DNA from: a virus
Strand: one strand, 5' to 3'
DNA: 31,686 nt
IMG/VR virus record: IMGVR_UViG_3300010151_000077
Coordinates: 1 to 31,686 of that record
Shown here in pieces: positions 1-7,839 of this stretch. Position numbers and translations under genes: made by a program. Each line of letters starts with the position of its first letter. The stretch's first letter is position 1. The notes under the pieces are model-generated. The model saw nothing but the letters and a program-made list of their open reading frames with translations. It was not told the DNA's origin and did not search any database.

Positions 1-811
1 GATAATGTTTGATGATTAACTCACCGTCTATTTTTTCTAGATCTTCTTTTACTTGTGATTGATAATGTTTAAGATTTTGATTAGCAATACCTGTTACAAC
101 AGAATCATATCTCAATCCTACATATGCTTCATTAAGTTCTAATGTGTAATGTAATACAGTCATGCCCTTCTTTATTGCATGTGCACCGATATTGATCAAT
201 CCCCATGATTTTCCTATACCTGCAGGAGCTACAAATACTGCTAACTCTCCTTTACCTAAACCGCCATCTGTTAAGTCATTTAATACTTCCCATGGGGTTT
301 CTTTTGTATCTCTAACTGAATCCGTATATCGTTCTTCTATACTAGTCATATAATCATGCCCAATATCTTTATCTCCGCCGGCCTTTAATGCACCATCAAT
401 TTTAGATTTTATTTCTTCATATCTTCCATTTTTTAATAAATCAACTGAAGATAAAATTGCCTTTTTAATTTCTTGGTTTTTACAAAAATCTAAAGCCTGG
501 TCTTTGATATATTCTAAATCTGGAGCATCGGTGTATCGCCACGCATCCTTAAGATGTTGAATTACTGAAGTTTTGAGTACTTCATGATCCAAATCTTCCA
601 TCTTCACTTTCATTACTTCTAATGTAGGTGATGATTTATATTCTTTATTGTATTCAAGGATTATGTCAACTATCCAGTTATTAGCCTCTGATTCAAAATA
701 TTTTGGAACCATAATATCTGATATTTGCTGTAAGAAGCTTTTATCAGTTAATAAAGCAGTTATAACTTTTATCTGAAATGCATATCCGTATGAACTTAAT
801 CTATCTGTCAT
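1..811 (-). CDS. 41: Replicative DNA helicase, DnaB/gp41 type (C-terminus outside window)
   Basis: This is the N-terminal 270 residues of a hexameric 5'-3' replicative helicase that unwinds the fork ahead of the phage polymerase. The reading frame is open from the ATG at 811 to the window edge, so the gene is partial. The first ~150 residues are a helical N-terminal domain. The RecA-like ATPase core follows: a Walker A loop APAGIGKS at residues 195-202, then the HYTLEL stretch at 221-226, which corresponds to the Y-S-L-E-M segment of DnaB-family helicases. It lies 29 bases downstream of the 5'-3' exonuclease gene, in a run with uvsX and the ssDNA-binding protein. That grouping matches the T4 replication/recombination set. 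The ribosome binding site is weak and the leader is almost pure A/T. Confidence 0.9.
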   Translation of the reverse strand, partial: MTDRLSSYGYAFQIKVITALLTDKSFLQQISDIMVPKYFESEANNWIVDIILEYNKEYKSSPTLEVMKVKMEDLDHEVLKTSVIQHLKDAWRYTDAPDLEYIKDQALDFCKNQEIKKAILSSVDLLKNGRYEEIKSKIDGALKAGGDKDIGHDYMTSIEERYTDSVRDTKETPWEVLNDLTDGGLGKGELAVFVAPAGIGKSWGLINIGAHAIKKGMTVLHYTLELNEAYVGLRYDSVVTGIANQNLKHYQSQVKEDLEKIDGELIIKHY

Positions 812-840
812 ACTTAATTATAATAAATTTTTTTCAATAA

Positions 841-1890
841 TCAAAGAGAAGTGTAAGCATTTAATACATTAAATGAAGTATGTAACCAAGAATCTAAATC
901 TTTTATCACTGTATACATTTTATCTGCCATGAACATTTTTTTGAACTCATATGTATTTGTGCGATCAACTTTACCTTTAACTTTATCCAGAGTTAACATT
1001 TTTGCGCCACCGTGTATATTAACTTCTTTTAATCGCATAAGGTCATAATTTAGTTGCAATGTTTCTTTATTCTGTAACACGGTTTCATGGACTTTATATT
1101 TCTTATCAACATTATCCGCATATTCAACTATTTCATCGACCGTTATCTCTCTATCTTCACATATTATAGGAAAATGTTTAATCAAACTTTTTGTTCCTAC
1201 ACCTTTAATACCAGGAATATTATCCGATTTATCACCAATAAACGTTCTGTACAACAAGTAATTTTCGGGACTAAATCCAAATTCTTCTTTCATTAAACTT
1301 GGAGTATATAACTTCTTTTTTATAGGACTCCATACTGAAATACGATCATTTACCAATTGTAAAAAATCTCTATCCGTTGATACAATAGTTGCTCTATTTT
1401 CTTTGTCTGTATATAACTCGTTAGCAATATATGCCATTATATCATCTGCTTCAACGTTATCAACTGATAATGTTGTAATTGGTAAACAATTAAGATATTG
1501 AGCCAATCTTCCAAACTGACGGCGCATGCTATCTTGTTCATCTTCTAATGAAGCAAATTCTTGATATCTATTAAATGCTGTTTTATTTGCACGATTGGCT
1601 TTGTAATTTGGATAAATTGCCTTACGACGCTTTGAACCACCTTTACCGTCAAATACAATTACACATCTAGTAGGTTTTAACTGACGGATATTGGCAGCAA
1701 CGGACCGTAAAAAGCCCGTTACCCCTCCAATATGTTGCCCATCATCATTTAGAGCCGGAACGGCTGAAAACACTCTAATGAATGTATTCAGCCCGTCAAT
1801 GATTAAAAGATGGCTGTCTTTACTTGACCCCGTTCCTTGCTCATGCTCCTTTTCCACTTCTCGTAGTATGTTAAGATATTTAGAATTCAT
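841..1890 (-). CDS. 5'-3' exonuclease / RNase H of the FEN (T4 Rnh, PolA 5'-nuclease) family
   Basis: This is a flap/5'-nuclease expected to remove RNA primers and flaps from lagging-strand fragments. Metal-binding acidic residues sit in the usual order: IIDGLNTF (D32), VFDGKGGSKRR (D81), VEADDIMAYI (E148, D149, D150), STDRDFLQL (D173, D175). The helix-hairpin-helix DNA-binding segment GDKSDNIPGIKGVGTK begins at about residue 219. The length of 349 residues fits the stand-alone phage enzymes. The N-terminus carries about 25 residues before the PIN-like core, which is slightly long. The ATG overlaps the uvsX stop codon by one base (TAATG), so translational coupling is likely. A free-standing 5'-nuclease complements the neighbouring polymerase gene, which has no such domain. 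Confidence 0.88.
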   Translation of the reverse strand: MNSKYLNILREVEKEHEQGTGSSKDSHLLIIDGLNTFIRVFSAVPALNDDGQHIGGVTGFLRSVAANIRQLKPTRCVIVFDGKGGSKRRKAIYPNYKANRANKTAFNRYQEFASLEDEQDSMRRQFGRLAQYLNCLPITTLSVDNVEADDIMAYIANELYTDKENRATIVSTDRDFLQLVNDRISVWSPIKKKLYTPSLMKEEFGFSPENYLLYRTFIGDKSDNIPGIKGVGTKSLIKHFPIICEDREITVDEIVEYADNVDKKYKVHETVLQNKETLQLNYDLMRLKEVNIHGGAKMLTLDKVKGKVDRTNTYEFKKMFMADKMYTVIKDLDSWLHTSFNVLNAYTSL

Positions 1891-3035
1891 TAGCTTTCTT
1901 CGTTAACAAATTCTTCTGATATCGTAACATCATCTATTCCAATGTCCTCGCCTGGCTTATATTTAAGTATATATGCTTCACAGATTTGAGTATATATCTC
2001 ATCTTTAAGACCATCTAATTCTTCTAGTTTCTTTTCAAAATCTTTTGATAAGAATTTAACTTCAGAACCATCTGCTCTAGTAAATGTATACCATGCACCT
2101 GCAGTTGCTACTAACTTAAACTGCTTCATAATGTTTAGCCATCCACCGTAATTATCAATACCTGATTCAAAATAGATATCATAATCAACAGTTTTTAATG
2201 GCGGTCCCATTCTGTTTTTAACCACTTGGCATCTAGTCTTGATTCCGATAGCCTGATCGACTCCATCTTTCTTAACTTTGATTTGACCAACTGATTTTAA
2301 TCGTAACCGTACCGAGGCATGGAATGGAATAGCTTTACCACCAGAGGTAGTATAAGGATCACCAAATGCTACTCCTAATCTAGTCCTTAATTGATTTGTA
2401 AATATTAAACAAATCTTTTCGCGACCTATCATATTAGTAAGCTTTCGCATACCTTTTGATAAAATAATAGCTTTACTAGTTGCATAACCATCTTTATCAA
2501 ATTCCTTTGCCATTTCAATTTTCGTAGAAGCGCCCATTACAGAATCCACTACAATTGTAACTAAACGATCTTTATTTGATTCACGTATTTTTACAACTAT
2601 ACTTTCAATTGCTTCGAATATATCTTCGATAGTTTCTAATGGAACATATAACATCTTTTCAAGATCAAGTCCAATTGCTTCTAAAAACTCTCGAGAGATT
2701 GCATTTTCAGTATCAATATAAACGGCTAAGCCGCCGTCTTTTTGACAATTTGCTAATGCATGGGCTGCTAGTAACGATTTTCCAGAGGCTTCTAAACCTG
2801 TAATTTCAGATATTCTACCAACTGGAAAGCCGCCTTCTCTGCGATTTGAAATTGCAAGATCAAGCATTGATGATCCACTACCTACCCATCCACGTACTTC
2901 GCTAGGAGCTTTTGTATCACCGTCTAAGAAAAATGCAGTTTGATATCCTGTATTCTTAAACTTTTTATTAAGACTATCAGCTAATTCTACAGCTAGAGTG
3001 TCTGCCAACTCGCTTTTCGTTTTTGATTTTGCCAT
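1890..3035 (-). CDS. uvsX: UvsX/RecA-like recombinase
   Basis: This is a RecA-fold strand-exchange protein that forms filaments on ssDNA and drives recombination-dependent replication and repair. Visible motifs are Walker A GLEASGKS (residues 80-87), YIDTEN (106-111), Walker B LVTIVVDSV (158-166), and the glycine-rich loop 2 region with FTNQLRTR followed by TTSGGKAIPFHASVRLRL. The 381-residue length equals that of T4-type UvsX proteins. The C-terminus is acidic. It sits 10 bases downstream of the ssDNA-binding protein gene and shares its stop with the start of the 5'-exonuclease gene, so the three are probably one transcript from the promoter at 3856-3887. Cellular RecA is less likely because of the phage context. 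Confidence 0.93.
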   Translation of the reverse strand: MAKSKTKSELADTLAVELADSLNKKFKNTGYQTAFFLDGDTKAPSEVRGWVGSGSSMLDLAISNRREGGFPVGRISEITGLEASGKSLLAAHALANCQKDGGLAVYIDTENAISREFLEAIGLDLEKMLYVPLETIEDIFEAIESIVVKIRESNKDRLVTIVVDSVMGASTKIEMAKEFDKDGYATSKAIILSKGMRKLTNMIGREKICLIFTNQLRTRLGVAFGDPYTTSGGKAIPFHASVRLRLKSVGQIKVKKDGVDQAIGIKTRCQVVKNRMGPPLKTVDYDIYFESGIDNYGGWLNIMKQFKLVATAGAWYTFTRADGSEVKFLSKDFEKKLEELDGLKDEIYTQICEAYILKYKPGEDIGIDDVTISEEFVNEES

Positions 3036-3045
3036 TTATAACCTT

Positions 3046-3816
3046 TTAGTCATTAAACAACTCATCGAATGCAGCAGATACATCATCTACTTTATTCACA
3101 CCAGCTGGTACTGGCTCTGGAGTTGTTTGTTTTGTAACTGTTTCTGTAGCAGTCTCTGTTTCCCCTTCAGGATTCAGATACGCTTCCAATGCAGCTTTAA
3201 GGTCATCATATGATGGCTCTTTAAAGATTACGGCCAGATCTGGCTGCTCTTTAGCAACTCGCTCTGCAACATTACGATCTTCTGTCATAGCTGTTACATT
3301 AGGCTTAACACGGATTGATGTTTTAGGGTATTGACCCGCGCCTTCTGCAGGAGTAAACTCGACTACAATATCTCGGCCACCGGTTGGATCGGTAATATCA
3401 CCATAATCTGGATCAGTAATAAATCCTAATAATTCTTGATATACTGTCTTACCAAAGCCCCACATTTTAACGCCTTCAGACTCTTTACCTCTTACAATTA
3501 CCGGAACATATGTTCTCATTTTAGGTTCCATCTGCTTACCTAACTTCCATTCATCTGAATTACCAGATGCTTTAAGCTTTTCACAAAATTCTACTACGGG
3601 ATCTGGCTTGCCATGAGTTACCGGAGATAGATAATTTTTCTTACCTAAATTGTAATGAAAATAAAGTTCTTGGAATGGATTGTCTCTATCATGTTGATAA
3701 GGAACAATTCTTACTACTTGTTTACCAGGTTCTGGTTTCCATAGATTATCTCGGCGGGCGCCTGTCGTTTGTAATTGATTAAGTTTTGCCTTAATCGCGT
3801 CTAAATTAATTGCCAT
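3046..3816 (-). CDS. 32: Single-stranded DNA-binding protein, gp32-like
   Basis: This is the probable ssDNA-coating protein that works with UvsX, helicase and polymerase at the fork. The N-terminal half has the pattern seen in gp32-like proteins of marine T4-like phages: a basic helix (NLDAIKAKLNQLQ), then LWKPEPGKQVVRIVPY and PFQELYFHYNLG (residues 25-58), and a beta-rich OB-type core. The C-terminal ~50 residues are low-complexity (T/E/P) and end in the acidic tail DDVSAAFDELFND, typical of the protein-interaction tails of SSBs. Only one cysteine (C78) is present, so the His-Cys3 zinc site of T4 gp32 is missing. A good AAAAAGGA ribosome binding site precedes the ATG, and a host-type promoter lies about 40 bases upstream. 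Confidence 0.82.
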   Translation of the reverse strand: MAINLDAIKAKLNQLQTTGARRDNLWKPEPGKQVVRIVPYQHDRDNPFQELYFHYNLGKKNYLSPVTHGKPDPVVEFCEKLKASGNSDEWKLGKQMEPKMRTYVPVIVRGKESEGVKMWGFGKTVYQELLGFITDPDYGDITDPTGGRDIVVEFTPAEGAGQYPKTSIRVKPNVTAMTEDRNVAERVAKEQPDLAVIFKEPSYDDLKAALEAYLNPEGETETATETVTKQTTPEPVPAGVNKVDDVSAAFDELFND

Positions 3817-3855
3817 TTTTTTCCTTTTTAATTATTAATGGTTATTTATTATTTG

Positions 3856-3887
3856 CTAATATAAGAAACTTATTTCACTCTACCAAA
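3856..3887 (-). promoter_or_regulatory. Promoter for ssb-uvsX-exonuclease genes
   Basis: Read on the minus strand, TTTGGTA (TTTG at 3887-3884) and TATATTAG (3863-3856) are separated by 20 bases. Read as sigma-70 boxes this is TTGGTA-17-TATATT. Read as a Bacteroidota promoter it is TTTG-20-TAnnTT(T/A)G. The same architecture with identical spacing occurs upstream of the polymerase gene and of the ORF at 25743. The predicted start of transcription is about 33 bases before the ATG at 3816. Confidence 0.6.
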
Positions 3888-3910
3888 GGTTTTCTGAAAA
3901 AAGTTTAAAT

Positions 3911-3931
3911 TTATTTGTTATTTGTTATTTG
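3911..3931. repeat. Three tandem 7-bp repeats
   Basis: TTATTTG occurs three times head to tail (plus strand), immediately next to the stop codon of the 77-residue ORF and about 25 bases upstream of the ssb promoter. It is AT-rich and may be slippage-generated, or it could be a protein-binding site. Nothing in the sequence decides this. Confidence 0.5.
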
Positions 3932-4165
3932 TTAAGCTATCGTCCATTGTCTAACGCCAGACACTACATTTACTGCAGTAACGCGCCATGGTATATGTAT
4001 TTCTTCTAAATATGTATTTGTAGCAGATACTGTCACTTTTGTTATAAACGTAGATGCCATTGAATCTGGATACCCGAACCATAAATCATGATTATTTAAA
4101 CATTGAGATTCTGTGATAATATCACCTGATTTAAATAATGTGTAATTTGCTGAAAATACTCCCAT
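3932..4165 (-). CDS. Small protein of unknown function (77 aa)
   Basis: Not recognised. It is 77 residues, without an obvious signal peptide or membrane segment, with alternating hydrophobic/polar residues that suggest a small beta fold (FITKVTVSATNTYLEEIHIPWRVTAVNVV) and a C-terminal tryptophan. An ATATTTAT element lies 21 bases before its ATG, with a GAGAG ribosome binding site in between, so it looks individually expressed with the late class even though it stands next to the early-looking ssb gene. The gene before it (4220-4606) ends 54 bases upstream. A small virion decoration or assembly protein is possible, but this is only a guess from the promoter type. Confidence 0.65.
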   Translation of the reverse strand: MGVFSANYTLFKSGDIITESQCLNNHDLWFGYPDSMASTFITKVTVSATNTYLEEIHIPWRVTAVNVVSGVRQWTIA

Positions 4166-4186
4166 AACTTGCTCTCTTTATTTAAT

Positions 4187-4194
4187 ATAAATAT
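4187..4194 (-). promoter_or_regulatory. ATATTTAT element before 77-aa ORF
   Basis: The minus strand reads TATATTTATATTAAATAA, 21 bases before the ATG at 4165. It lies in the 54-base gap between two genes. Confidence 0.5.
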
Positions 4195-4219
4195 AATGAA
4201 TATTTTTTAATTATCCTAA

Positions 4220-4606
4220 TTATAAATCAATTCTTTTGTATAAATTTAAATGTATATGACGTACATCATTTCCATCATTTAGCATTAAAGAATTTTCATA
4301 TGCCGGCCAATTAATAATAAATTTTTTATCTAATACGCCGTTATTTGTTTTTCTGATAATTACATTTAATGCATTTACTGTGTATAATGTGTTAGTTTCT
4401 TTTTTTCTATGTATCATTATAGTATTTGGAGTTTTACCATAATCGTCCGGCTCCACATTGTAAGTTACATATAAATCTGATCTATTATTTGCATCTTCAA
4501 ACACAAATAATCTTTTTTCTGATATAGTGTATGACTTTGCTACATAATCCGCTACCAGTTCTAAATCTTTTTTATGTGCAAAAGTGCATAATAATTGTGT
4601 TTTCAA
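4220..4606 (-). CDS. Conserved phage protein of unknown function (128 aa)
   Basis: No function is recognised, but the sequence style, an N-terminal MKTQLLCTFAHKKDL, a central HRKKETNTLYTVNALN (about residues 86-101) and a C-terminal LYKRIDL, is familiar to me from small uncharacterised proteins of marine T4-like phages. That is memory rather than a search. It is mixed alpha/beta with no membrane segment. The gene begins 9 bases after the stop of the PD-(D/E)XK-like gene, with an AAAGGATACTATTG-type ribosome binding region inside the junction, so it is co-transcribed with and probably functionally tied to that gene. Confidence 0.7.
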   Translation of the reverse strand: MKTQLLCTFAHKKDLELVADYVAKSYTISEKRLFVFEDANNRSDLYVTYNVEPDDYGKTPNTIMIHRKKETNTLYTVNALNVIIRKTNNGVLDKKFIINWPAYENSLMLNDGNDVRHIHLNLYKRIDL

Positions 4607-4615
4607 TAGTATCCT

Positions 4616-5863
4616 TTATCCTAATTTCAATTTTACACTTGGATTGGTATTATCCCAAAAGAAACTACCTTCTGTCTTTTGGGATCCTAATCGTATGGTA
4701 CCAGCTTCTACTACAGGATCAATATCTTCCAATTTAACTAATGCGAACCGTAAATCATTACTTTTCCCCTTACGGAAATTATGGAATAAAATTTGTGATG
4801 TTTTTATTTTATTCATATACGATTCTAAGTTAATTTTTACCATTTGCTTCATAACTTGGTTAACGTTTTTAAAATCAGAACCATCATTGAAGTATTTTTG
4901 TGCTATTTCTATATTTTCAAAGAATATAGCTCCAACACCTTTTTGAATTTTTTGTAGGAAATCTATTCGATCAGCGCCTTTATCTTCAACTAATAATTCA
5001 TATACATCTCGAATAGCAATTGATATATTATTATGATCTGTATCGTTAATGAATTCATTATACTCGTCATCTGTGATTATACCTTTAGCTGCGGCATTAT
5101 CTAACATAAATCCTAAAAATGTAGATTCTAATTTACGCTTGCCACGCGATTGTTGACCTAATCGGGCATCCTTTCCTTTAACTTCTAATGTACGACCATC
5201 AAATGCTAAATCACCGCCGCCGGTGTAATTTGTAACATTACGAAATAATAATGCTAATGCAATTTCACCAGGCCCGGTTGCATTTCCGCCTCGGTCTGCA
5301 CCTGGTTGCATTTTCATCATTTCTAATAAAGTTTCTTTAGGTAATCCAGATTGTTCTAACGTTCCTCTACCATCATCACCAATAACTAATTTTTGGGGTG
5401 ATTGGAAATAATTTAATACTTGATTAACATTTGGTAAAGATGCAATTGTATTAAACAGTATACGTACTGATTTTTCACCTAATTGATATGCATCACCTAC
5501 TATATCTTTTGATGCAAAATATTTTAATAATTTACCTTTGAAAGCTGAACGTATAATTACGGCTTGGATATCAGATAAATCTTCTTGATCTAACTGGTCC
5601 TTTACATCTTTTAAAAGATTCATTATTTCCGGTAATTGTATTGTTTCATTGATCATATCTTTATGAATTTCCTTCCATTCATGTAGATTTTCCATGGGAT
5701 GATCATCAATTGTCTCTAATTCTTTAACAAACATAGAACCATTCAATCCGTTCTCTGTAAGAACTTCATGTAATATGTTCATTTCATTTTTTGAATAAGG
5801 TGCTGTTGCATATCCATCAGGAAGCCGGTAAAACCATTCGCGTATAATGCTTTCTTTATCCAT
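4616..5863 (-). CDS. Putative PD-(D/E)XK nuclease-like protein (415 aa)
   Basis: The family is not firmly recognised. The middle of the protein (about residues 195-250) shows a plausible PD-(D/E)XK nuclease signature: GPGE (E200) on a helix, GGDLAF (D218), then RTLEVKGKDARLG with the E-x-K pair E227/K229, followed by basic residues and a long helix. The N-terminal ~190 residues are helical and acidic with no visible motif. The C-terminal ~170 residues are also mostly helical. An ATATTTAT element lies 16 bases before the ATG and overlaps the polymerase stop codon, so it may be expressed late, for example in DNA processing, packaging or virion assembly. A structural protein with an inactive nuclease fold is the main alternative. 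Confidence 0.6.
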   Translation of the reverse strand: MDKESIIREWFYRLPDGYATAPYSKNEMNILHEVLTENGLNGSMFVKELETIDDHPMENLHEWKEIHKDMINETIQLPEIMNLLKDVKDQLDQEDLSDIQAVIIRSAFKGKLLKYFASKDIVGDAYQLGEKSVRILFNTIASLPNVNQVLNYFQSPQKLVIGDDGRGTLEQSGLPKETLLEMMKMQPGADRGGNATGPGEIALALLFRNVTNYTGGGDLAFDGRTLEVKGKDARLGQQSRGKRKLESTFLGFMLDNAAAKGIITDDEYNEFINDTDHNNISIAIRDVYELLVEDKGADRIDFLQKIQKGVGAIFFENIEIAQKYFNDGSDFKNVNQVMKQMVKINLESYMNKIKTSQILFHNFRKGKSNDLRFALVKLEDIDPVVEAGTIRLGSQKTEGSFFWDNTNPSVKLKLG

Positions 5864-5879
5864 AAATACTTTCTTTTTA

Positions 5880-5887
5880 ATAAATAT
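5880..5887 (-). promoter_or_regulatory. ATATTTAT element before PD-(D/E)XK-like gene
   Basis: The minus strand reads TAATATTTATTAAAAAG. The TAA is the stop codon of the polymerase gene, and the ATG at 5863 is 16 bases downstream. Confidence 0.55.
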
Positions 5888-7236
5888 TAAACAATTTTAG
5901 AAGTCATGTCAGACATGGCATGGTAATTTACGCCAGCTTTAATTTTGACCGGGAATTTACCAGCTTGTGACATTGAATTTTTTATTTTTATCATTAATTC
6001 TTTGCCATCTCGTAAATCAAAATCAAATAGCAATGAATCATATGTATATAATATTAATTTTGTATTATATTCTGATAACATTTCATTGACGTTGTTTATA
6101 ACATGTAAATTGTTTTCAGTTTCCGTGGCTTGTAACAAATAATTAAATAATTTATTAGGATTCATATCATGTAAATGTTCAGCATATAATGGACGTTTAA
6201 AATATGGAGTAAGTATATAGCCTTTCTGTTTAAACACTTTCCATAAAAATTTAATAAATTCCTTTACTTTACCAAAAAATGGTATTGTTTCAAAGTCTTT
6301 ATCTATACCACCATATAACAATCGGAATGTAATTTTTTTAGAATCTTCATATTCAGATTCAGATAATTCATCTTTTCCAAAATATTGTTTACCAAAATAT
6401 TCATGTATTGAACCAGTTGGCAAATCATATCCTATAATATCTGCTATAAGACGTGGGTGATATGCATCAAAGTCCATTTCTAATAACATGCCTTTCTCCC
6501 AACGACTTACAAATGATTCTCGGCAGCCATCCTCTTTATTCAATGCTGCATAATTTACACCGCCAAATTTATTGGATGGCCTACCAGTAGTTGTATACAT
6601 ATTATACTCTGAATATGCTTTATGATTATGAATACCATTTGATTTAAATTTTTCTAAAAATTTTGTATAATCAACTTGTAAGCCAGAATTTTCTATTGCA
6701 TACAAATTATCTGTAATCATTTGTTCATATGCTTCAAATTTATCTGTCTTTTCAAATGTTGCATATGATTCCATAAATTTTGCACGCATTGCAATACATC
6801 GATCTATATGGCATGTTATCGGCAACCAATCATATGTATTTGTTTCATTATGCCACCAGCGGTTCCATACATCATGAGCAGCTGTATTCGTTTCATTTAA
6901 TGGTAACATTCGATGAGTTTGCCACCATGCAATCATATCAGCATCATAACATTTATTAGCATTGAAATGAGCAAACCGTTTCTTAGCTAAAACATATATA
7001 TCATGGCTACTAGTAAGGTCTTGCAAACGTTCGGTATTGAGGTTTATACAGTCCATATGATGGAAAGGTAATACATAATCAATATCATCTGTAATTGAAT
7101 ATATGTATATAAAACTAATGCGATTATTCATGTAATGTCGGAATGGGTCTGAATATATTGGTATCCAGAATGAATCTCCATTATCTAATGACATTAGTAC
7201 TCGTTGTAACTCTATTTCATCTTCGATTATCTGCAT
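5887..7236 (-). CDS. Family A DNA polymerase, polymerase domain without active exonuclease
   Basis: This is the phage replicative polymerase candidate. Numbered from the ATG at 7236 (449 aa), it has TTTGRPSN (215-222, the TGRLSS equivalent), motif A MDFDAYHPRLIA (catalytic D255), motif B SKKITFRLLYGG (K300/K301 and Y308-G309), an ATETENN stretch (370-376) and motif C LYTYDSLLF (D400). Motif C reads Y-D-S where bacterial Pol I has H-D-E. The first ~140 residues could be a remnant of a 3'-5' exonuclease domain, but no D-x-E motif is visible, so proofreading must be absent or encoded elsewhere. A TTG nine bases upstream lies inside the predicted -10 box, so the ATG is the better start. The transcript may then be almost leaderless. 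Confidence 0.85.
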   Translation of the reverse strand: MQIIEDEIELQRVLMSLDNGDSFWIPIYSDPFRHYMNNRISFIYIYSITDDIDYVLPFHHMDCINLNTERLQDLTSSHDIYVLAKKRFAHFNANKCYDADMIAWWQTHRMLPLNETNTAAHDVWNRWWHNETNTYDWLPITCHIDRCIAMRAKFMESYATFEKTDKFEAYEQMITDNLYAIENSGLQVDYTKFLEKFKSNGIHNHKAYSEYNMYTTTGRPSNKFGGVNYAALNKEDGCRESFVSRWEKGMLLEMDFDAYHPRLIADIIGYDLPTGSIHEYFGKQYFGKDELSESEYEDSKKITFRLLYGGIDKDFETIPFFGKVKEFIKFLWKVFKQKGYILTPYFKRPLYAEHLHDMNPNKLFNYLLQATETENNLHVINNVNEMLSEYNTKLILYTYDSLLFDFDLRDGKELMIKIKNSMSQAGKFPVKIKAGVNYHAMSDMTSKIV

Positions 7237-7241
7237 GTATA

Positions 7242-7273
7242 GCAATATAAGAAAAATATTTCATATAACCAAA
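7242..7273 (-). promoter_or_regulatory. Promoter for DNA polymerase gene
   Basis: The minus strand has TTTGGT (TTTG at 7273-7270), a 20-base spacer, then TATATTGC (7249-7242). The spacer shares GAAAT and TTTCT with the ssb promoter at the same positions. With normal -10 spacing, transcription would begin at or within a few bases of the ATG at 7236. Confidence 0.6.
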
Positions 7274-7278
7274 TGTAA

Positions 7279-7839
7279 CTACTTATAAAATTCTGTTAAA
7301 TCTGTTAAATATTCTGATAAATTATTAAATATAGAATTTTTTATAATTCGTTCATTTGCGGTGCGGACATCATCAATTGGCCCGGATATTGACCACTGTA
7401 TTGCAGTTTTACGATATAAACCAGCATCTATACCTGTTTCATTTTTACGATTTATATTGTTATATGCATCACTATTTATTTCAATTAATTCTGATAAGTT
7501 ATTTCGGCGTTGTACAAAATAACGAGTAATATTTGCAACTTTATAATCTGATTCTGTAACTACTGGATAATAATATTCTGGTAGAACATAATTATTAAAT
7601 CTTTTTTTGGTTAGTTCATAATATTTTCCGCTAATTTCTGTTTCAATTGCAGTGGAGTATAGTACTAATTCTTTACTCAATGTATTATATTCTGCTTCCG
7701 AATATATTGAATTATTTGGATATTGATGATATAATCCTATATATTCTTTATTAGTATCTGCGAACATCAACTCTTTACCAGATGTATATAAACTAGTTTT
7801 AATTTTTTCTGCTGGGGTATAAATTGGTCGTGCCATCAT
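7279..7839 (-). CDS. Putative baseplate-associated structural protein (186 aa)
   Basis: The function is not established. The N-terminus (YTPAEKIKTSLYTSGKEL, then FADTNKEYIGLYHQYP and IYSEAEYNTLSKEL) has the layout of a short tail-associated protein found near baseplate genes in marine T4-like phages: a T-x-G-x-E stretch followed by a Y-x-G-x-Y-H stretch. This is family memory only. The rest is mixed helical, rich in N and Y. Two adjacent ATG codons (7839 and 7836) follow an AGAGGA ribosome binding site. The first overlaps the hub stop codon, so translation is coupled to the hub. It is the last gene of the tail block before the polymerase promoter. Confidence 0.6.
   Translation of the reverse strand: MMARPIYTPAEKIKTSLYTSGKELMFADTNKEYIGLYHQYPNNSIYSEAEYNTLSKELVLYSTAIETEISGKYYELTKKRFNNYVLPEYYYPVVTESDYKVANITRYFVQRRNNLSELIEINSDAYNNINRKNETGIDAGLYRKTAIQWSISGPIDDVRTANERIIKNSIFNNLSEYLTDLTEFYK

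Noticed and set aside
162-353. A 63-codon plus-strand frame at the left edge
   Set aside because: It overlaps the helicase Walker A region on the opposite strand. The minus-strand frame is the real gene.
3911-3931. The tandem TTATTTG repeat as a CRISPR or origin iteron array
   Set aside because: It has only three 7-bp units without spacers, AT-rich and next to a stop codon. Too little evidence for either.
4200-4222. A hairpin after the 128-residue gene as a terminator
   Set aside because: The stem is a few A-T pairs and is followed by A rather than T on the transcribed strand.
7237-7245. TTG start codon for the polymerase at 7245
   Set aside because: It lies within the predicted -10 box and has no ribosome binding site. 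The ATG at 7236 is in frame 9 bases later.
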